Part shown: piece by piece, positions 57,080-64,000 of the stretch
Layout: the number at the start of each line of letters is the position of its first letter
Position numbering within the stretch: position 1 is the stretch's first letter
Assembly: GCF_032854445.1 (NCBI RefSeq)
Contig: NC_088304.1
Location: 9,249,704-9,313,703, forward strand
DNA: 64,000 nt
Source of the DNA: Liolophura sinensis
Lineage: Eukaryota > Mollusca > Polyplacophora > Chitonida > Chitonidae
Direction: 5' to 3'
Notes under the pieces: generated by a model
What the model saw: only the letters and a program-made list of their open reading frames with translations
Database searches by the model: none
What the model was told of the DNA's origin: nothing
Translations under genes and position numbers: made by a program

Positions 57080-58759
57080 TTATCCTGCAAAGACCCATCA
57101 ATTCAATGCAGAAGACTGATGCATAGGCGAATCGCTTCAGAATTCCCAACCCAACAAAGGGAGATAATCTACTCAGCATGTCAGCAGGATTCGAGAATAT
57201 ATCTATTCCCCACATGACCGTTGTTGTCCAGCGAAAAGCAGAGTATTTTGTCTGATGCGGGATAAATGTACATGTATGCCTAGATGTATGATATATGTTT
57301 TGGTACAACTTTTCAGTGCATGGTACATGTACTATTCTATCCAGGCTTTCCCACTGTGATATTTCATATTGACTGAAGTAAGTTCATATATATCATTGGC
57401 ATCAACTTTCTCATATAATTATATTGTCGAAAACCCCCGTTAACATGTTAATAAATGTTTGTTACACTTGGTAAACCTCAATCAGAAATTAGCAGCAATT
57501 GGCAGTTGGGGCATTCCTGACATTTGTTCTCTCTGAGTTTAGACACACATCACATGACCTATATTAGGGTATGAGAAATGGAAGGGGTGAGAAGATAATC
57601 TGAGGTGAGATTTTTCCCATAGAATTCTGATAACCATTGTTTGTGAAGACCAAAGCATTTTAATCTGTTCAACATTTGTCAGTGTTATAGTCATCCTTAT
57701 GGTTAATTGTGCCACAGTTTATATGTATGTACATGTATATTCAAGTATTAACAAGTGTGCTAACTATGGTATAGCATGTTTCAGCTTCTAAAATCTAAGG
57801 TGTTAATTTTTTTCTAAATCTGATGAAAACTGGTTCTCCTTGTTTCTCTTTGGAGAGCCAACTCATATTTGCATCCTGTTTTTTTTATAATCCTGAGAAA
57901 ATATGTCATTGTGACATTCCGATTGCTGTACAATAAATACTAAAGAAACGGCAACAAGGGTGTCCTAGGGTTAAATATTACAGTAGTAAAGATATTTTGA
58001 TGTGAATAGCTTTTGTTAGCATACATGTCAGAGACTTATAAATGTGGCTAATGAGTTAAGTACTTATTCAGTACTTAATGTAAGACTGTACCAAATATTT
58101 TGCGTCCTGATATATTCAGGAGATTTGCCATTTTTGAGGGGTTTGTGGTGATTATTCAGCAAAATGGACAGGATCAGATTGAGAAATTTTAGCCGTTGCA
58201 GCACTTCATAAATCGTGATGGTTTGTATGTCTACTGCCATGTTTACATGCTTGTTACAGTACAGCCGCATTTCACCCAAATATCCTACACCCATCATGGC
58301 TCCACGGTCGGTGTATGTTGATCAGCTCAAACACCATTGTACAGGTATGATGGCCATAAACTCCGATCAGGATTCGCGTGTCATGGGGCCATCATGGTAC
58401 CATCGTGACAGGACGACTCAGGCATGATTTTACAACATTTCGCGATGCATGATTTTAAGACATCAACATCAACTGCTACATGTGTATGTTCTTGGTGTGA
58501 AAACTCTAGAACAATAAAACTATGTTCCCAATCTGTACAAGCATGCAAGTTTAAAATCTACAATGTGTTAAATGTATGCTCGGTGTATCTGTGCACAGTA
58601 GTCCGCAGTAGTAGGCTACAAACACCAGTGCCATAGACCCGAATATTGTGGGAAATTGTTGGCAGGAAAAAATGAAAGGATGGATTTGCAATAAATAAGC
58701 TTGTAACAAACACAGCCTAAACACTGGCAACTTTTGATCAGAAATAGGATGATACCTCT

Positions 58760-59556
58760 AGGAAGGCAGTAGGGAGTACATCAGGGTCCGCATAGGGTCC
58801 GGCCACAAGGAATATTTGGCTAGGATACATGTACTATGAGGTGCCCACCAGGGGTGTACGATCGCGTGAGGAAGGCAGTAGGGAGTACATCAGGGTCCGC
58901 ATAGGGTCCGGCCACAAGGAATATTTGGCTAGGATACATGTACCATGAGGTGCCCACCAGGGATGTATGGTCGCGTGAGGAAGGCAGTAGGGAGTACATC
59001 AGGGTCCGCATAGGGTCCGGCCACAAGGAATATTTGGCTAGGATACATGTACCATGAGGTGCCCACCAGGGATGTATGGTCGCGTCAGGAAGGCAGTAGG
59101 GAGTACATCAGGGTCCGGCCATGGAGAATATTCGGCCAGGATACATGTACCATGATGTGCCCACCAGGGGCGTACGATTGCCTGAGGAAGGCAGTAGGGA
59201 GTACATCAGGGTCCGCATAGGGTCCGGCCATGGAGAATATTCGGCAAGGATACATGTACCATGATGTGCCCACCAGGGATGTATGGTCGCGTCAGGAAGG
59301 CAGTAGGGAGTACATCAGGGTCTGGCCATGGAGAATATTCGGCCGGGATACATGTACCATGATGTGCCCACCATGGGCGTACGATCGTGCGAGGAAGGCA
59401 GTAGGGAGTACATCAGGGTCTGGCCATGGAGAATATTCGGCAAGGATACATGTACCATGATGTGCCCACCAGGGATGTATGGTCGCGTCAGGAAGGCAGT
59501 AGGGAGTACATCAAGGTCCGCATAGGGTCCGGCCATGGAGAATATTCGGCAAGGAT
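58760..59556 (+). repeat. 109/98-bp tandem repeat, 8 units
   Basis: Units start at 58760, 58869, 58978, 59087, 59185, 59294, 59392 and 59490. The short form lacks an 11-bp GCATAGGGTCC block. The first three units read CCACAAGG where later ones read CCATGGAG. Confidence 0.95.
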
Positions 59557-61536
59557 GCAGCTGTACTGTACTTGTATTATCAGCTTGTCATTCAACAACC
59601 TCTGATTCAAACTAAATCGTATCTTTTTACTGAAATGGAATTAGTCACAGTGTATAATTTTGTTGAATTTTTCAACTAAGTTACTCATTTGTCAGGGAGT
59701 TATATTGACTTTGAAGTGATATACTACTGGAAAAATGTTTGTTTCAGTACTAACGGTAATATTTTTTTACCTTTATTCGCATGTGAATGAAAGTCATGTT
59801 TTTTTTTTTATTATATATATATTAAATAGTTAATATATTTTCATGTAATCCAAGATCAGATCAATGGCTGTATCTCCTTCCACATCTTTTCTACACAGAA
59901 TGGTAATTTTTTATTTAATTCACCTACATGTATTTTATTTGGGGGCATGAATTTAAATCCGTCCAACTATATATTTATTCTCATGCAACATTTTTATTTT
60001 CTTTTTTTTTTAATGATAAAGGCCTGTTATGCAGCATACATTTGTTTCACTATTTTTTACTTTTAAGACTGAATTTGCTGACAAATCCAGCCTAAAAGTA
60101 TGCATATGTAATGTTATGCAAAGCTGTAAGTCTGGTGATAAAGTCACATGCAATTTTGTGATAGAATTTCAAGAAATATCTTTTATACTGCTTCTAGTTG
60201 CCTATTTTTTACTTCAGTTGACTGTTACATTTTACAATCCGTCCAGGAATGGCGCATTTTACACTGTCTGCCTCATTTACACTGTTGTGGAAGTGCATGC
60301 TGTAGTCAGTTAAACTGTGATAGATGAAAACTTGTTAGTGATATTTTCATGCCTGTTATTGAAATTTTTTTTTTTTTAAACTTCTATGATAGGAATTGTT
60401 ATTGATGTTTTTTAATTTTTAATTTAAAATACATTATAAACTTTAGAATAATCTGTAATGATATGCAAACAGATATGTTATTGAAGGCAACAAACAGTTG
60501 TGTGAATCAGAGTTTAAATAGGTTGTTAGAAGAGCAAGTTTGAAATTCTAAATAGACACTGTTATATACTGATTAGTGGACTCTGGAGCCTCTTTCCCAT
60601 GCGGTCACTGTGAGTCCAGCTCATGCTTGCTACAACTCAGGTTGTACGTGGGAAGGCCTGCAGCGATCTGCAGATGGGTGTGGGATTCCTTATCCCCCCG
60701 GGCTCTGCCCAGTTTCCCCCCACCATAATGCTGGCTACCGTTGTATAAGTGAAATATTGTTAGAGCCATTCACAAGAATCTTTCAGTATTCAACAACAGC
60801 CAGGTGGAGGAGAGAGGACTGAACCCAAGCCTTATGCCAGGCACCTGACAAAAAGCCTGAGGCCCGTCCACATAAAGCGATTTTCGGGCTTTAGCCTAAA
60901 ATTATAACCAAAATAACTTCTGATAAATGCATCAAATCAATATAAAACCTGTTGGACATTCGATACTCTGGTATGTAGTACAATTTCAACCAAGATCAAA
61001 AATCATGCTCTAAATATTTCAGTTAGGTTTATGCCATATCCGTATTTTTGTGGCCATAGGCTCTGGTTTTACACATAGTTTGGGCAGGCATATTCAAGCA
61101 AGATGGGAAAATACATACACAAGTAGACAAAGTGAGCTCTCACAGTAAATGGAAATCTGTGCAGTTGACTATAGTCTGAACAGCGTACATGTAAAGCAAA
61201 GATTTATGTTCGTATATTAGAGTTGATTACATTTATTTATTAGAACCTTAGTTTTGTTGAAGTACATTTAGAATAATGTATGTATTTGTACTCATCAAAA
61301 TAAACGTTATTTCTGAAAACCGAAACATGTGCTTTCTTCTTGTTTTCGTTTTGATTCCATCAGCCTAATGATCATTAGGGCAACATCAACCGAAGCATGG
61401 CAACCAGGTTGTCTGTATACATGGTGACGAAGTTTGTGACATCATTACCTAAATATGCTCATATAATTTACAGAGATGCTAGATGGTCATGAAACATATC
61501 AGAAACTGTTTTACTGTCACTATCGCAATTCAGAAA
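59557..61536. other. Spacer between the ankyrin gene and the right-edge candidate gene
   Basis: AT-rich, with long T runs near 59790 and 60368. It contains one SINE (60577-60770) and AATAAA on both strands near 61233-61304, compatible with two converging transcripts ending here. Confidence 0.5.
60577..60770 (+). mobile_element. SINE, head-truncated and diverged
   Basis: TCACTGTGAGTCCAGCTCATGC, GTACGTGGGAAGGCCTGCAG, CCCCCGGGCTCTGCCC and GTATAAGTGAAATATTGTTA follow the SINE order. The (AATA)n tail is lost. Confidence 0.8.
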
Positions 61537-61685
61537 TCAGGGGAATGCAGGTTTTGTGTTCAAATCCAGCAGTTTGAAGGCAATGCCTGTGGAAAAACTT
61601 GCCTCCAGCCATTGCCTAATTTGCATACGCAATTTTTCAATTCTCGTCCACAGGTCCTCAGCAATTTTGATCAAATCTCGTAATC
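61537..61685 (-). CDS. Candidate terminal exon of an unidentified minus-strand gene (d)
   Basis: Acceptor TTACACAG, then 149 nt to TGA at 61539-61537. Reads LRDLIKIAEDLWTRIEKLRM and onward, strongly helical or coiled-coil-like. An AATAAA on the minus strand lies at about 61238-61233. It needs one base from the previous exon. Confidence 0.4.
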
Positions 61686-62069
61686 CTGTGTAAGACATAC
61701 ATGTACTTACATAATCGGAAGCCTTAAAAACGTGAAAATCATAAAAAATATGATGATTGGAAAACAAGAACAAAAATAATTTAGTTCATATTCAGTATAC
61801 AAATACTTTAATCTACCACAAACCTATTCATGACATATTACATGAATTTCTCACACACTATTCCCTCGTTCCTAAATAAATACATCTGAAGAAATTTTTA
61901 GGACACAATTTTCCTCAAAATTACATCAATATGCAACCCTCATAGAAGAGAGAATATGGAAATTGAATCCAATCCATTTTCAATTCCAATCTTCCTCAGG
62001 AGTGATATTGTCAGATTCTGTTGGCCATTCAGTAATAGCCTCATACCACACTTGACTTCTAATCTTTAC

Positions 62070-62146
62070 CATTCAATACACAGAGATCCAAGCTGGGCTT
62101 TTACATTTCTGTCCCTATGTATGGAGGCAATAAGGCTCCTAAGTCC
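62070..62146 (-). CDS. Candidate exon of an unidentified minus-strand gene (c)
   Basis: Acceptor TTTCTTGCAG, 77 nt, donor GTAAAG. Reads GLRSLIASIHRDRNVKAQLG. It enters in phase 0, matching b. It leaves in phase 2, which does not match candidate d, so a small exon may be missing or one boundary is wrong. Confidence 0.4.
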
Positions 62147-62900
62147 CTGCAAGAAACCAAAAACAAATCTTTTAAGCTGCACTACAACAGAAGTAAGGAA
62201 GGTACATGTAAAACATTCACTGAACACTATATTCCAGAATTTCACAGTTGCAATATGATCTGTCTTCTGGCTGGGTCTGAGTTTTTTTTTTTGGGGGGGG
62301 GGGGGGTCAGAACACCAAAGTACCCAGAGGAAGCCAGAGTGCCTGGCAAAGAACATCAATTTTTGGCACAATACTGACAAACTTTCCCAAGAGTGATGTA
62401 CATATATGCATACCCAATGCTTCTTGTGGAACACAAGTGGTCTTCAAAGAACCATTTAAGCCTATTGCAAATGGTCTAACTGCTGCTCAAGCAATGAGAG
62501 TGGGTAATTTACAAATTCACTTCCCAGGCTGACCTCACTGCTAAGATAAACCCATGTTGCTGACTGAGTCACATCCCGCTCAGATAGGTAAATAACATGA
62601 GTGACAACATGGCATGCTTTCAGGATGGAGCTCAACCACAAAGTCATACATACATAGAAATCGGGTTAGCATGGCTCCCAAGGACTGGACAAAAGCACAT
62701 GTAAAGCAACATCACTGGAACTATCTAATCAACCAACCAAAATTTAAACTTAGCATAGAAAACAACTGGAGTCGTGGCCCGAATTCTGATGTCATACCAA
62801 TCTAAACATAGTAGATATAGTAAAATTGGTAATCTGGTTACCATGGCAACCATATCAATGGAGAAATGTAAGGTGTGACACATCGTCACTATGTATCCAC

Positions 62901-62980
62901 CAACAATTCAAACTCCACAGGTAAAACAAAAGGCATTCCTCCATCATGTGGGTAGAATACCCAAGAGCTTGGAAGGTTTT
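62901..62980 (-). CDS. Candidate exon of an unidentified minus-strand gene (b)
   Basis: Strong acceptor (ACTTTTCAG), then an open frame NLPSSWVFYPHDGGMPFVLP with strongly protein-like composition, ending at GTGGAT as a possible donor in phase 0. It joins in phase to candidates a and c. Confidence 0.4.
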
Positions 62981-63289
62981 CTGAAAAGTACAGTTGTTAC
63001 AATCTGGCACGGTCTAAAAATACCTCTCCATACTCGACCCAGTGAAGCTGAAAATTGCAGTTATTGAATTCTGTATGGAGATGACTAAAATGTGAGGAGT
63101 AAAAAATTGTGGCCGAAAATCTTTGTCCTTGGCAGCCAAAAATAACACTACAATCACCCCCTGCCCTCCCCCCCCACCCCCCTCCCACCACTGAAACTAC
63201 TGTACTGACCTCAAATTTTGTTTACGTCTAACTTATTCTTTTTGCCTAACTGTGAGAGCTTTATTTATTTTAGAAAGGAGTTTCCACGT

Positions 63290-63440
63290 TTGTTTTGGAA
63301 GTAGGATAAAATTCAACTGTAAAAATAACAGTTTCACCACCAAAAAATAATATTTTCTGAAGATTTTTTTCTTTTTTGCCAACAACAATGCATTTTTTTA
63401 AGCTGAAATTGTACACGAAACCCATTATTCTCCTCACCAT
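63290..63440 (-). repeat. Dispersed repeat family A, copy 4 (reverse, diverged)
   Basis: On the minus strand the blocks AAAATATTATTTTTTGGTG, GTGAAACTG and TTTATCCTACTTCC align with the other copies. The ends are uncertain. Confidence 0.5.
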
Positions 63441-63566
63441 GTATAAGTTATCCCATCTTCTCAGCACCACGCACCCGTTTCCATCAACTAAAGACTAGGT
63501 AGTGGTTACTCGTAGCACTTATGACATCACTTTGAGCCTCCAGTCTTCCTAGACAGGTAATCAGAC

Positions 63567-63647
63567 CTGCCTTCTGTAGCTTACAGTACTGACGGCTCTT
63601 CTGCAGCTCATCCAGTAGATGGAGCATGTGACAGCCCTTCTCTGAGT
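63567..63647 (-). CDS. Candidate exon of an unidentified minus-strand gene (a)
   Basis: Acceptor TATTGTAG, 81 nt, donor GTCTGA. The open frame reads SEKGCHMLHLLDELQKSRQY, helical in character. It ends in phase 1, which joins to the next candidate (62980-62901) to give a Glu codon. Family not recognised. Confidence 0.4.
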
Positions 63648-64000
63648 CTACAATATAACACTGCAGCTGAGAACTTTTTCCACATTTTTTTTTTCGTTTG
63701 TTTATTAAGGACTTAAAAATTTAAATTGCTGTTTTACCTGCAGAAGAAATCATTTTTCAATGTCAGAGGAGGGAAGAAAAAACAAACTTCAAACTCTCTG
63801 AATTTGTGGAAAATTTGGACTATCCCAGCTGTTTGTCCTGTTTAAGACATATTTATATCATCAGAAAGCCTTCAGCTGAAAAAACAGCAAATTCACAAAA
63901 CCGTTCAAGATGGGACAAATTGAAAAGCAAACAAAAAAAATATAGTTTCAGTTTATTTTCATTCTGTTTATGGACTTTTTAGTGCCAGTTTGCCCATAGA

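Larger units (their letters stand above)
55660..58759 (+). other. Downstream part of the ankyrin gene and spacer
   Basis: Probable 3' untranslated region. A donor-like GTAAGT just after the stop (about 55669) could start an untranslated intron. AATAAA occurs at 57932-57937 and 61299-61304 among others, so the true 3' end is not fixed. Confidence 0.45.

Noticed and set aside
58820-59536. ORFs over the 109/98-bp array
   Set aside because: They shift frame between unit types, so they are not a conserved coding sequence.
62462-62605. Minus-strand segment reading YLSSEVSLGSEFVNYP as another exon of the right-edge gene
   Set aside because: Translation is protein-like, but no good acceptor/donor pair in the right phase was found.

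Overview
This is animal nuclear DNA: spliced genes with GT-AG introns, long AT-rich introns, dense short interspersed repeats (SINEs) and several minisatellites. There are no operons, plasmid or phage features, or CRISPR arrays. The commonest SINE has a tRNA-like head, a core resembling the V-domain of molluscan SINEs, and an (AATA)n tail. Together with the frequent TACATGTA words this suggests a mollusc or another lophotrochozoan. That placement is inference.

Layout. Positions 1-8986 are repeat-rich: tandem arrays at 1-264, 2925-3192 and 5411-5849, SINEs, and one candidate terminal exon on the minus strand (1138-1409). Positions 9011-9430 (minus) hold the first coding exon of a voltage-gated potassium-channel-type protein with a T1/BTB domain; no membrane-segment exons were found in the window. 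Positions 13397-22029 (minus) are a complete seven-exon gene for the catalytic subunit of protein phosphatase 1 (alpha/gamma type, 327 aa), with every splice phase matching. Positions 22587-55659 (plus) are a complete fifteen-exon gene for a 981-aa protein: a helical N-terminal region, eight or nine ankyrin repeats, then a long proline-rich, basic, disordered tail. All fourteen introns are phase-consistent. I could not assign it to a named family with confidence.

The phosphatase and ankyrin genes are head to head, with start codons 557 bp apart. The gap probably acts as a bidirectional promoter and carries two identical AAAATGGCGGC (YY1-like) elements. Protein phosphatase 1 is targeted by many scaffold proteins, so co-regulation is possible, but nothing in the sequence shows that the two proteins interact.

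Positions 55660-61500 are the 3' side of the ankyrin gene: a 25-bp array, a 130-bp near-perfect palindrome and a 109/98-bp array. At 61537-63647 (minus) a set of splice-compatible open segments suggests the 3' part of an unidentified gene running in from the right edge.

No clearly new biochemical system was found. The items most worth a second look are the 18-unit 42-bp minisatellite that stays open on both strands inside an ankyrin-gene intron, the 130-bp palindrome, the one-way orientation of about fourteen SINEs inside the ankyrin gene, the unidentified right-edge gene and the bidirectional promoter.
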